A stretch of 42,407 bases of DNA from Solobacterium sp. (lineage in GTDB: Bacteria; Bacillota_I; Bacilli_A; Erysipelotrichales; Erysipelotrichaceae). The notes beneath the pieces were generated by a model that saw nothing but the letters and a program-made list of their open reading frames with translations, was not told where the DNA came from and did not search any database. Shown here in pieces: positions 9,902-17,017 of this stretch; positions within the stretch are counted from its first letter, which is position 1, and the number at the start of each line of letters is the position of its first letter. Where the stretch lies: assembly GCA_017404505.1 (NCBI GenBank), contig JAFRCE010000015.1:1-42407 (forward strand), given 5' to 3'. A program made the translations under genes and the position numbers.

Positions 9902-10357
9902 ATGCTGTCAGTCGGTACCATGGCTCCGGATTTCACACTGCCGGATCAGAATGGTGAAAATCATACGTTATCCGCTTACCGGGGAAAGAAAGTCATTCTC
10001 TATTTCTACCCGAAGGATCAGACAGGCGGATGCATCAAGGAAGCATGCAGCTTCCGCGACCGCTATCCGCAGATCACGGAAAAAGGAGCGGTGATCCTCG
10101 GCGTTTCCAAAGACTCCGTGAGATCTCATAAGAACTTTGAAGAAAAACAGTCACTGCCGTTCACGCTGCTTTCCGACGAGGAAACGAAAGTCATTCAGGC
10201 CTACGATGTCTGGAAGGAAAAGAAGATGGCCGGCCGGACATATATGGGCATCGTCCGATCCACTTATCTGATCGACGAAGAGGGAGTGATCGTCAAAACC
10301 TACGAAAAGGTGAAGCCGGCGGATCACGGCGGTGAAGTGCTGGGAGATCTGGGATGA
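9902..10357 (+). CDS. bcp: Thiol peroxidase, Bcp/PrxQ-type peroxiredoxin
   Basis: A 151-residue thioredoxin-fold peroxidase that reduces hydrogen peroxide and organic hydroperoxides using thioredoxin. It begins with the typical GTMAPDFTLPDQNG. The peroxidatic cysteine is C44 in the DQTGGC motif and the resolving cysteine is C49, the five-residue spacing of the Bcp/PrxQ class. The usual TPGC has Gly in place of Pro. Length is normal. The stop overlaps the start of yaaA by four bases, so the two are coupled, giving a peroxide-defence pair. Confidence 0.93.
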   Translation: MLSVGTMAPDFTLPDQNGENHTLSAYRGKKVILYFYPKDQTGGCIKEACSFRDRYPQITEKGAVILGVSKDSVRSHKNFEEKQSLPFTLLSDEETKVIQAYDVWKEKKMAGRTYMGIVRSTYLIDEEGVIVKTYEKVKPADHGGEVLGDLG

Positions 10358-11088
10358 AAGTGATCCTGTCACCGGCCAAGAAAATGGTTCGGGCCGATGA
10401 CGATTTCGCGTACCGGGATCTGCCCGTCTATCTGAAGGAAGCGGAGACTTTGCAAAAGGAACTGCGCTCTTATGACGCGTCAGAACTGAAGAAGATCTGG
10501 AACTGTTCGGATAAGCTGCTGAAAGAAAACATGGCGCGACTGGAACAGATGGATCTTCGAAGCGGCCTTTCACCGGCGGTCTTTTCCTATGTCGGCCTTG
10601 CCTTTCAGCATATGGCACCTGGCGCTCTGACGGATCAGGGACTGGCCTGGCTGCAGGAACATCTGCGCATTCTTTCCGGTTTCTACGGCATATTGAAGCC
10701 GTTTGATGGCATCACGCCGTACCGTCTGGAAATGCAGGCGGTCCTGCCGGAAACCGGCCGTCTGTATGACTTCTGGAATCATAAACTCTATGACGCGATC
10801 GCCGGTGAGGAAGTGATCAATCTCGCTTCCAAGGAATACAGCGATGCCGTGCTGCCATACGTGAAAAAGAAAGCCGTCACAGCTGTCTTTGCCGAAATCA
10901 ACAACGGCAGACTGAAGCAGAAGGGTACGCTTGCCAAAATGGCAAGAGGGGAGATGGTGTACTGGCTGGCCGAACACGGCATCGAAAAAGCCGAAGACAT
11001 GAAAGCCTTCCGGAACGGCTGGACCTTCAGCGAAGAGCACTCGGATGAAACGACTTACGTATTTCTGAAGAAGGAAGTGTCTGATTGA
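10354..11088 (+). CDS. yaaA: Peroxide stress protein YaaA
   Basis: A 244-residue protein of the YaaA (DUF328) family. In E. coli the family member lowers free iron during peroxide stress and binds DNA. Recognisable segments are the N-terminal MKVILSPAKKM, the central GFYGILKPFDGITPYRLEM, then LYDFWNHKLYDAI and INLASKEYSDAVLPY. The length matches the family. Coupling to a bcp peroxidase in one operon supports an oxidative-stress role. The stop codon lies in the loop of the terminator hairpin. Confidence 0.95.
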   Translation: MKVILSPAKKMVRADDDFAYRDLPVYLKEAETLQKELRSYDASELKKIWNCSDKLLKENMARLEQMDLRSGLSPAVFSYVGLAFQHMAPGALTDQGLAWLQEHLRILSGFYGILKPFDGITPYRLEMQAVLPETGRLYDFWNHKLYDAIAGEEVINLASKEYSDAVLPYVKKKAVTAVFAEINNGRLKQKGTLAKMARGEMVYWLAEHGIEKAEDMKAFRNGWTFSEEHSDETTYVFLKKEVSD

Positions 11089-11105
11089 CAGACGCTTCTT
11101 TTTGT
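11071..11105 (+). terminator. Intrinsic terminator overlapping the yaaA stop
   Basis: A 10-base-pair stem with one G:U pair (11074-11083 with 11089-11098), ending in a T-run. The loop contains the yaaA stop codon. A TTGACA hexamer (11085-11090) in the loop may be the -35 of the next gene. Confidence 0.8.
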
Positions 11106-11111
11106 TACAAT
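11103..11111 (+). promoter_or_regulatory. Extended -10 promoter of the thioesterase-like gene
   Basis: TGTTACAAT. TTGACA at 11085-11090 gives a short 15-base spacer. It is embedded in the yaaA terminator. Confidence 0.5.
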
Positions 11112-11142
11112 AGAGTCAGTGAGTACTAACAGGAGAAAGATC

Positions 11143-12066
11143 ATGAAAATGATACGTTATGAATATGAAATAGACGGCTTCCATGGCGTGTATTATCCCC
11201 GTCCGGAAGGATCGAAGAAGGCGATGATCACCATGTTCGGCGACGACAGTGAGGATTATCTGGCCCGCACGGCCGCCCGCTATTTCCAGTCGCTCGGCTG
11301 CAATGTCATGGCCATGTCGAGCCGCAAAAAGGACTACGGCTATCACAGCTACCGGCTTGAGTGTATCGAGAACGCGATCGACGTCATGCGCGCTTGCGGC
11401 AATACATGTTTCGGCATTGCCGGTCTTTCAACGACCGGCATGATCGCTTTGGCTGCGGCATCCCTGATTCCCGATCTTACGCTGACCATTGCCATGACGG
11501 CCAGTGACTTCGTCATGCAGGGCTTTTTAAGAGACGGTCTGGACGGCTGCGGCGAGCGGCCGGCAGAGGGTGAGTCGACTTTGACATGGCGCCATGAGAA
11601 ATTGCCGTATCTGCCGTATGCCTACGCCCATCCCGATTACTGGCAGATGCTGAAACAGGAGGCGGAAAACACCCATAACAGTGCGGCCGCCCGCAATATG
11701 TTCGACGAATCGGAAAACAGATGTCCGCTGAGGGAAGAAATGATGATCAAAGTTGAAAACGCGAAGGGGCATGTGCTGATGATCGGCGCCGAAGACGACG
11801 CGTTATGGGATACCTGCCGGTATATCCGCCGCGTCGAAGAAAGACTGAAAACAAGAGAACACAGCTGTGTGTTCGAACCGCTGACTTTCGCTCACGGCAC
11901 GCATTTCATCCTGCCGGAAACGATGATGAAGATGCTGCTGCCGGCCGGGGTGGATTTCCTGCTGGCGAAATGCTTCCCGGCCGCGAAGGGCTATACGGAC
12001 GAATGCCGCAAAGCACGTGAAGAAGTGGATGCGGCGATCCGCCGGTCTGTTGCGGAAATGGTATAA
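11143..12066 (+). CDS. Alpha/beta hydrolase, acyl-CoA thioester hydrolase (BAAT C-terminal)-like
   Basis: A 307-residue alpha/beta hydrolase. The nucleophile elbow is GLSTTG (S96). The acid is likely in GAEDDALW and the catalytic His in FAHGTHF near the C terminus. This arrangement resembles the catalytic domain of acyl-CoA thioesterase/bile-acid acyltransferase proteins, but the N-terminal thioesterase domain is absent. It should cleave an ester or thioester; the substrate is unknown. The ATG at 11143 follows AGGAGA; the in-frame ATG at 11119 has no binding site. The next gene's -10 box overlaps this gene's stop codon. Confidence 0.75.
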   Translation: MKMIRYEYEIDGFHGVYYPRPEGSKKAMITMFGDDSEDYLARTAARYFQSLGCNVMAMSSRKKDYGYHSYRLECIENAIDVMRACGNTCFGIAGLSTTGMIALAAASLIPDLTLTIAMTASDFVMQGFLRDGLDGCGERPAEGESTLTWRHEKLPYLPYAYAHPDYWQMLKQEAENTHNSAAARNMFDESENRCPLREEMMIKVENAKGHVLMIGAEDDALWDTCRYIRRVEERLKTREHSCVFEPLTFAHGTHFILPETMMKMLLPAGVDFLLAKCFPAAKGYTDECRKAREEVDAAIRRSVAEMV

Positions 12067-12067
12067 T
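12059..12067 (+). promoter_or_regulatory. Extended -10 promoter of the lipoprotein-GNAT operon
   Basis: TGGTATAAT, a perfect extended -10. It overlaps the stop codon of the upstream gene and lies 29 bases before the lipoprotein start. Confidence 0.6.
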
Positions 12068-12095
12068 GCATACAAAGAAAGAGAAGTGAAAAAGC

Positions 12096-12761
12096 ATGAA
12101 AAAAACAGGTATCGCTCTCCTGGCGGCTGTCCTGCTGTGCGGCTGTTTCGCCACCGGCGCTGAGACGCAAAACTTAGGCGGCTGGCAGATCAATACGGAA
12201 TTCACGCCCGTTCTGCGTGAAGAGGAAGAACTGCTGTTTGAAAAGGCAAGAGCCGCGGACGGCGGCTATACGACGCTGATCCCGGTGACTGTCGTGGCCA
12301 GCCAGGTCGTCTCCGGTATGAATTACGCCTATCTGTGTCTGAATGACGAGGAAGACCATACTGGCTGGGTCATCGCGGTCGTATATGAAACCGCGACCCA
12401 TGATGCGGCGATCACGTCCGTCAAGGAAATCAGCATTCCGGACGCGTCCGGCAAGCAGGGTATTCCTTCCGGAATGATGGGCGGCTGGAGCGTGAAGGAA
12501 GAAATCGCCAACGCCATCACGCTGCCGCAGGACATTTTCTCTGACTATAATCTGGCAGCGGACCAGTATGAAAAAACGGTACTGTATCCGCTGGCTCTGC
12601 TTGCCACTCAGCCGGTCAGCGGCACCAATTACCTTGTTCTTGCCAAAGGGGAAGAAGACGGTGTCATGCAGCTGTTTGTGACGACTGCCTGGAAAAAGGC
12701 GGACGGCAGTGTGGAAATGACAGACGTGTCCTATTTTGATCTGCTGAGTCTTGTAAGCTGA
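12096..12761 (+). CDS. Lipoprotein with two cystatin-like repeats
   Basis: A 221-residue exported protein. The signal peptide ends in a lipobox-like LCGC (C17), so it is probably a lipid-anchored surface protein. The mature part consists of two similar halves, each starting GGW. Each carries the cystatin hairpin motif QxVxG followed by a Tyr: Q70-VVSGMNY and Q172-PVSGTNY. This matches the cystatin/monellin-like fold, known for inhibition of cysteine peptidases. Inhibitory function is inference, but a clostripain-type cysteine peptidase lies 2.3 kb upstream. The lipobox has an unusual Cys at -2. A GNAT gene follows after 19 bases. Confidence 0.65.
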   Translation: MKKTGIALLAAVLLCGCFATGAETQNLGGWQINTEFTPVLREEEELLFEKARAADGGYTTLIPVTVVASQVVSGMNYAYLCLNDEEDHTGWVIAVVYETATHDAAITSVKEISIPDASGKQGIPSGMMGGWSVKEEIANAITLPQDIFSDYNLAADQYEKTVLYPLALLATQPVSGTNYLVLAKGEEDGVMQLFVTTAWKKADGSVEMTDVSYFDLLSLVS

Positions 12762-12780
12762 TCCGGTTTCCGGAGGATTT

Positions 12781-13299
12781 ATGATCAGACTGGAAAAATG
12801 GCCGTATCTTCGGAAAGAACCGCTGGAGGAATTATATGCGCAGGCCGATCAGAGTTTCTGTCTCGTGCACCTGCCCGTACCGCTGCCATTGAACAGCACG
12901 CGGCATTATCTTCTGGCGGTGCGCCGGGAACTGGCGGACGGCAAACCGTTCCTCTGCTATGCCGTGTATCTGGATGATCAGATCATCGGTAAAATCGAAG
13001 TGACAAAAGACCCTGACGGGGATGCTGAACTGGATCTGATCCTGAAAACGGCATTTGTCAGGCAGGGATACGGCACGGAAGCACTGCGGCAGCTGAAGGA
13101 TCTGCTCGTTGAGAAACATTGGTGCAAAAGAATCACCGCCTATGTCAACGCGGACAATCAGGCGATGATCGCCGTTCTGAACAAAAACAGTTTCACGGAA
13201 GGCCGCCCGTTTCAGGCAGATGTCGTGGTGCCGCAGGCCGGCACCTACCGCCTGCAGACCGTAAAAGGGCAGGAGTACATTTGTGAACTGACAAATTGA
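12781..13299 (+). CDS. GNAT-family N-acetyltransferase
   Basis: A 172-residue acetyltransferase. The acetyl-CoA loop is RQGYGTEAL, preceded by the beta-strand ELDLILKTAFV and followed by AYVNADNQAMIAVLNKNSF, the usual GNAT motif A/B order. GGAGG lies nine bases upstream. It is probably co-transcribed with the cystatin-like lipoprotein. The acceptor substrate is unknown. Confidence 0.82.
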   Translation: MIRLEKWPYLRKEPLEELYAQADQSFCLVHLPVPLPLNSTRHYLLAVRRELADGKPFLCYAVYLDDQIIGKIEVTKDPDGDAELDLILKTAFVRQGYGTEALRQLKDLLVEKHWCKRITAYVNADNQAMIAVLNKNSFTEGRPFQADVVVPQAGTYRLQTVKGQEYICELTN

Positions 13300-13303
13300 A
13301 CAG

Positions 13304-13312
13304 TGATAAAAT
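13304..13312 (+). promoter_or_regulatory. Extended -10 promoter of the E2-like gene
   Basis: TGATAAAAT, 34 bases before the start at 13346. No clear -35. Confidence 0.45.
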
Positions 13313-13345
13313 AAACAACAGTATAAGTACAAAGAGGTTGGTATT

Positions 13346-14230
13346 ATGACAAAAGAAAAGGTGAAATGGGGCGACCGCCGTGACGGCACACGGGTGAAGG
13401 CACCCGGTCTGCAGACCGTCATGACAGCACTGTTCCCGAACCGTACGGACTGCGAAGTGTATCTGCACGACACGATCGACGCGACAAATCTGATTGCCTA
13501 TCTGGAAAAGAAGAACGAAGGCAAAACAGAAGAGAAGATGACGATCTTCCACTGCATGATCACGGCGCTGGCGAGAATGCTGGTGGAACGGCCGCAGATG
13601 AACCGTTTTATCCAGGGCTACCGCATTTATCAGAGAAACGAGATCAGTCTGTCTTTCGTTGCCAAGCGCCGCTTTACCGACGGTGCCGAGGAAACACTGA
13701 TGTACTTCATTCCCGAGATGAGCGACACGGTCAATGAGATCTCGAAGAAGATCATCGGCGATGTCAAGGAAGCCCGCAAGAGCGAACACGCGACCGGCGG
13801 CATCGACGAACTGCTCGACAAGTTCGCCGCTCTGCCAAGACCGATCTTCGCCGCTTCGATCCGCGTCATCCGCTGGATGGATTTCTGGGGCGTCAATCCG
13901 AAATTCCTGACCGACGGCGATCCGAACTATTCTTCGATCCTTGTCTCCAATCTTGGCAGTATCAAGTGTCCTTCCGTGTACCACCATCTGAACAATTACG
14001 GAACCAATTCGATCATGGTCACGATCGGCACGCTGCACAAGGAAGAGATCCTGATGGAAGACGGTCATAAGGAAATCCGTGATGTCATTGACGTCGGTGC
14101 GACGATCGACGAAAGAATCGGCGATGGTTTCTACTTTGCCCGCAGTCTGAAGCTGCTGAAGCATATCTGTGACAATCCCGAGCTTCTTGAAAAGCCGCTG
14201 AGCGAACCGTCCGGTTTTGATTACAAATGA
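13346..14230 (+). CDS. Stand-alone 2-oxoacid dehydrogenase E2/CAT-like acyltransferase domain
   Basis: A 294-residue protein matching the catalytic domain of dihydrolipoamide acyltransferases, which is related to chloramphenicol acetyltransferase. It has no lipoyl or E1/E3-binding domain. The core SSILVSNLGSI and VTIGTLHKEE strands are recognisable. The C-terminal active-site motif, normally DHRxxDG, reads D255-E-R-I-G-D-G, so the catalytic His is replaced by Glu256. It may be an acyltransferase with another mechanism, or a non-catalytic binder. No pyruvate dehydrogenase genes are near. It has its own promoter and terminator. Confidence 0.78.
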   Translation: MTKEKVKWGDRRDGTRVKAPGLQTVMTALFPNRTDCEVYLHDTIDATNLIAYLEKKNEGKTEEKMTIFHCMITALARMLVERPQMNRFIQGYRIYQRNEISLSFVAKRRFTDGAEETLMYFIPEMSDTVNEISKKIIGDVKEARKSEHATGGIDELLDKFAALPRPIFAASIRVIRWMDFWGVNPKFLTDGDPNYSSILVSNLGSIKCPSVYHHLNNYGTNSIMVTIGTLHKEEILMEDGHKEIRDVIDVGATIDERIGDGFYFARSLKLLKHICDNPELLEKPLSEPSGFDYK

Positions 14231-14247
14231 AGCACTGAAGTTTACAG

Positions 14248-14275
14248 CCGTGTACGAAAAAGTACACGGTTTTTC
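14248..14275 (+). terminator. Intrinsic terminator after the E2-like gene
   Basis: A perfect 8-base-pair stem CCGTGTAC/GTACACGG with a 6-base A-rich loop and five T. Confidence 0.85.
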
Positions 14276-14299
14276 TATGAAAACGCAAAAGCCGCATAT

Positions 14300-14305
14300 T
14301 ACAAT
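14300..14305 (+). promoter_or_regulatory. -10 box of the LysR-type gene
   Basis: TACAAT, 24 bases before the ATG at 14324, with AGAGG as binding site. No clear -35. Confidence 0.4.
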
Positions 14306-14323
14306 AAAGGCAGAGGAAAACTT

Positions 14324-15211
14324 ATGCTGAATCTCAGACATCTGGAAACAATGATCATTACCGCCGACGCCGGATCTTTCCGCAAAGCGGCGGAACGAAT
14401 GTATGTGACGCCCTCGGCCATCATCAAGCAGATCGACGCCCTGGAAGCGGAAACCGGCACGGTTCTTTTTGAGCGCACCAGCCGTGGTCTGCAGCTGACA
14501 GCCGCCGGCCATTCTCTGTATACGGACGGAAAGATGCTGCTGGAATATGCCGAGAAAAGCATCCAGAGAGCGCGCAGCAGTGCCGATGACGAAAGCAATG
14601 TTCTGCGGGTCGCCACTTCACCGGTCACCAGTGCCGATCTGATCACCGATTACTGGGTCAGGATCTATGAACAGTGGCCGCAGTTAAAGATCCAGATCAT
14701 TCCGTTTCAGAACACACCGACGGAGATCAGCCGTGTTTTCGCCGGTCTCGGCTCGGAAATCGACATGCTTACCGGTATCTGCGATGACATTCATTTTGCC
14801 TATCGGAACTGCTCGGGGACAGCCCTGATGGACGTCAAGGTGAAGATCGCCGTGTCGCGAAGACATCCGTTTGCCCACCGCACGGATATCACGCCCAAAG
14901 ACCTGAAAGGCAGCGATATCCTGCTGATGAGTCAGGGCAGGATCGCGGCCATGGACAGTGTCCGTAAGTATCTCAGGGAAAAAATAAAAGATGTCCGGAT
15001 CCATGACTTTGATCATCTCGATATGCAGGTTTTCAACGACTGTGAAAAGAAGGGCTGGCTGCTGGTTACCAGTGAGCAGTGGGCCAAGGCGCATCCGATG
15101 CTGAACATCGTTGACGTGGCCTGGCAGTTCACGATCCCATACGGCATTCTGCATGCTGTATTTCCTTCCGAGAAGGTCAAGAAGTTCCTTTCTCTGATTA
15201 CGAAAGAGTGA
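14324..15211 (+). CDS. LysR-type transcriptional regulator
   Basis: A 295-residue regulator. The N-terminal winged helix (LRHLETMIITADAGSFRKAA, then VTPSAIIKQIDALEAETG, then LFERTSRGLQLTAAG) is the LysR DNA-binding domain, followed by the linker helix. Residues from about 95 form the periplasmic-binding-like effector domain. It lies directly upstream of two dehydrogenase genes on the same strand and may control them, although LysR targets are more often divergent. The effector is unknown. Confidence 0.9.
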   Translation: MLNLRHLETMIITADAGSFRKAAERMYVTPSAIIKQIDALEAETGTVLFERTSRGLQLTAAGHSLYTDGKMLLEYAEKSIQRARSSADDESNVLRVATSPVTSADLITDYWVRIYEQWPQLKIQIIPFQNTPTEISRVFAGLGSEIDMLTGICDDIHFAYRNCSGTALMDVKVKIAVSRRHPFAHRTDITPKDLKGSDILLMSQGRIAAMDSVRKYLREKIKDVRIHDFDHLDMQVFNDCEKKGWLLVTSEQWAKAHPMLNIVDVAWQFTIPYGILHAVFPSEKVKKFLSLITKE

Positions 15212-15236
15212 ATACCTTTAGGTATACACTGATTTC

Positions 15237-15262
15237 CAAAAGGAGACTTCGGCTCCGCTTTT
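15237..15262 (+). terminator. Possible terminator after the LysR-type gene
   Basis: An imperfect stem (AAAAGGAG with CTCCGCTTTT, one bulge) with a T-tail, 26 bases after the stop. Confidence 0.4.
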
Positions 15263-15267
15263 CTGAC

Positions 15268-15276
15268 TGCTATGAT
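15268..15276 (+). promoter_or_regulatory. Extended -10 promoter of the SDR pair
   Basis: TGCTATGAT, 21 bases before the start. AGGAGG sits between. Confidence 0.5.
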
Positions 15277-15296
15277 ACAGACAGGAGGAAAAGCCA

Positions 15297-16061
15297 ATGC
15301 GACTGAAAAACAAAGTGGCACTGATTACCGGCGGCGGAACCGGCATTGGCTTCGAAATGGCCAGGCAGTATGTGGAAGAAGGCGCGTATGTATATATCAC
15401 CGGCCGCCGCGAAGCTGTCCTGCAGGAAGCTGCGGAAAAGATCGGCCGTAACGTCGGCTATCTGACAGCGGACGTCGGCAGCCGCATGGACATGGACAGA
15501 GTCGCCGAAAAGATTAAAGAAGAACAGGGACATGTCGATATCGTGATCGCCAATGCCGGCGTCGGCAGATACGTATCCCTGACGGATGTCACCACAGAGG
15601 AATTCGATCGGGTCATGCATACCAACGTGCTGGGTTCCTACTTCACCGTGCAGGCCTGCCTGCCACTCATGCCGGAAGGGTCGACGATCATCCTGAACAC
15701 GTCCGTGACCGCCTCGCTCGGTCTGAAAGATTTCAGTCTGTATATCGCAGCCAAGTCGGCTGAGAAGTCATTCATTCATACCTGGACCAATGAACTGAGA
15801 GACCGGAAGATCCGCGTCAATGCAATTGCTCCGGGTATCATTCCGACGGAAGCGGCCGGCGGTGAACTGGGCCGCACGGCGGAAGAAGAAAAAGAACGCC
15901 AGACTTACCGCTCGACACTGATTCCGGCCGGCCGGGTCGGACATGTCAGAGACATTGCCAACACGGCGGTATTCCTGGGAAGTGATGAATCATCTTACAT
16001 CAATGGTGTAGAAATCCTGGTGGACGGCGGTCTGGCTGCCGTCTATCCGGTAAAACTGTAA
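15297..16061 (+). CDS. Short-chain dehydrogenase/reductase (SDR)
   Basis: A 254-residue classical SDR. The cofactor motif is TGGGTGIG near the N terminus, followed by ITGRR, which is compatible with NADP. The NAG motif is IANAGVG. Catalytic residues are S136, Y149 and K153 (YIAAK). The C terminus contains SSYINGVEILVDGGLA, typical of FabG-like and sugar/steroid-alcohol SDRs. Substrate unknown. It is followed after 22 bases by a second SDR, so they form a two-gene operon behind the LysR gene. Confidence 0.9.
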   Translation: MRLKNKVALITGGGTGIGFEMARQYVEEGAYVYITGRREAVLQEAAEKIGRNVGYLTADVGSRMDMDRVAEKIKEEQGHVDIVIANAGVGRYVSLTDVTTEEFDRVMHTNVLGSYFTVQACLPLMPEGSTIILNTSVTASLGLKDFSLYIAAKSAEKSFIHTWTNELRDRKIRVNAIAPGIIPTEAAGGELGRTAEEEKERQTYRSTLIPAGRVGHVRDIANTAVFLGSDESSYINGVEILVDGGLAAVYPVKL

Positions 16062-16083
16062 TAGAAAGAAAGAGGAAAATAAA

Positions 16084-16911
16084 ATGACAAAGAAAACATG
16101 GATCATTACCGGCGCAAGTGCCGGCGGCATCGGCGAAGGAATTGCCAGAGCCGTACTCTCCCACGGTGACAACGCTGTCATCACCGCAAGAAGCCTTGCC
16201 AAACTCGAAGGTATCGCCAACGATTATCCGGAAACCTGCCTGCCGATGACACTGGATATGTCCGATGTCGAGCAGATGAAGAACCTCGTCGCCAAGACGG
16301 TCGAAAAGTTCGGCACTGTTGACGTTTTGATCAACAACGCCGGCCATGGCTACCGTTCTTCCGTCGAAGAGGGTGAAGACGAAGCCATCCGTGAACTGTT
16401 CGAAACAAACCTGTTCGGTCCGATCAACATGATCAAGGCTGTTCTGCCGACGATGCGCGGCAACGGCTCCGGTGTCATCATGAACACCACCAGCATCGCC
16501 GCCGAGCGTTCCGCTGTCGGTTCCGGCTACTACGCTTCTTCCAAGGCTGCCCTGGATCTTCTGACTGACGGTCTGTGCAAGGAACTCTCACCGCTGGGTA
16601 TCCGTGTCATGGTCATTGAACCGGGTGCGTTCCGCACACACTTCTATGACGAAGCACTCAAGAGCGCGCCGCTGAAGGTCGACGCTTACAAGGATTCCAC
16701 ATGGAAGAATGCCAATGCCGTAAACAAGAGACAGCAGCCGGGCGATCCGATGAAAGCCGGTGAAGTGGTCTATGAAATGGCATTTGCCGAAGAAGCTCCG
16801 TTCCGTCTGCTGCTGGGTTCCGATGCCGTCAAGGCTGTCGTTTCCACAGCGGAAGGAAGAATCACGGAAGCCAACAAATTCGCAGCCGTTTCGGAAAAAA
16901 CAAATTTCTGA
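16084..16911 (+). CDS. Short-chain dehydrogenase/reductase (SDR), second of pair
   Basis: A 275-residue classical SDR. The cofactor loop is TGASAGGIGEGIA, with one extra residue compared with TGxxxGIG. ITARS follows the second strand, and NNAGHGYRSSVEE is the NAG motif. Catalytic Y150 and K154 lie in YYASSK. The C-terminal part is longer than in FabG types and resembles retinol-dehydrogenase-like or uncharacterised SDRs. Co-transcribed with the SDR upstream (22-base gap) and closed by a strong terminator. Confidence 0.9.
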   Translation: MTKKTWIITGASAGGIGEGIARAVLSHGDNAVITARSLAKLEGIANDYPETCLPMTLDMSDVEQMKNLVAKTVEKFGTVDVLINNAGHGYRSSVEEGEDEAIRELFETNLFGPINMIKAVLPTMRGNGSGVIMNTTSIAAERSAVGSGYYASSKAALDLLTDGLCKELSPLGIRVMVIEPGAFRTHFYDEALKSAPLKVDAYKDSTWKNANAVNKRQQPGDPMKAGEVVYEMAFAEEAPFRLLLGSDAVKAVVSTAEGRITEANKFAAVSEKTNF

Positions 16912-16921
16912 TTGTCTCACA

Positions 16922-16944
16922 GCCGGTCAACTGACCGGTTTTTT
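16922..16944 (+). terminator. Intrinsic terminator of the SDR operon
   Basis: The self-complementary CCGGTCAACTGACCGG is followed by six T, 10 bases after the stop. Confidence 0.85.
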
Positions 16945-16974
16945 CATTCCTCACACAAATCGTCAGAATATCCT

Positions 16975-16983
16975 TGTTATAAT
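16975..16983 (+). promoter_or_regulatory. Extended -10 promoter of the ParB-like/BMP operon
   Basis: TGTTATAAT, 35 bases before the ATG at 17018. It lies inside a longer in-frame ORF that begins at 16760, so that earlier start is unlikely. Confidence 0.6.
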
Positions 16984-17017
16984 GTGCATATACACCCATA
17001 AAAAAGAAGGTCTGTTT

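Noticed and set aside
13193..14512. 439-codon minus-strand ORF
   Set aside because: It is antisense to the GNAT, E2-like and LysR genes, which have clear family motifs and binding sites; long antisense ORFs are expected from the codon bias here.
16760..17017. Upstream in-frame extension of the ParB-like/BMP gene
   Set aside because: It would start inside the second SDR gene and contain that gene's terminator and the new promoter; ATG 17018 has AAGAAGG.
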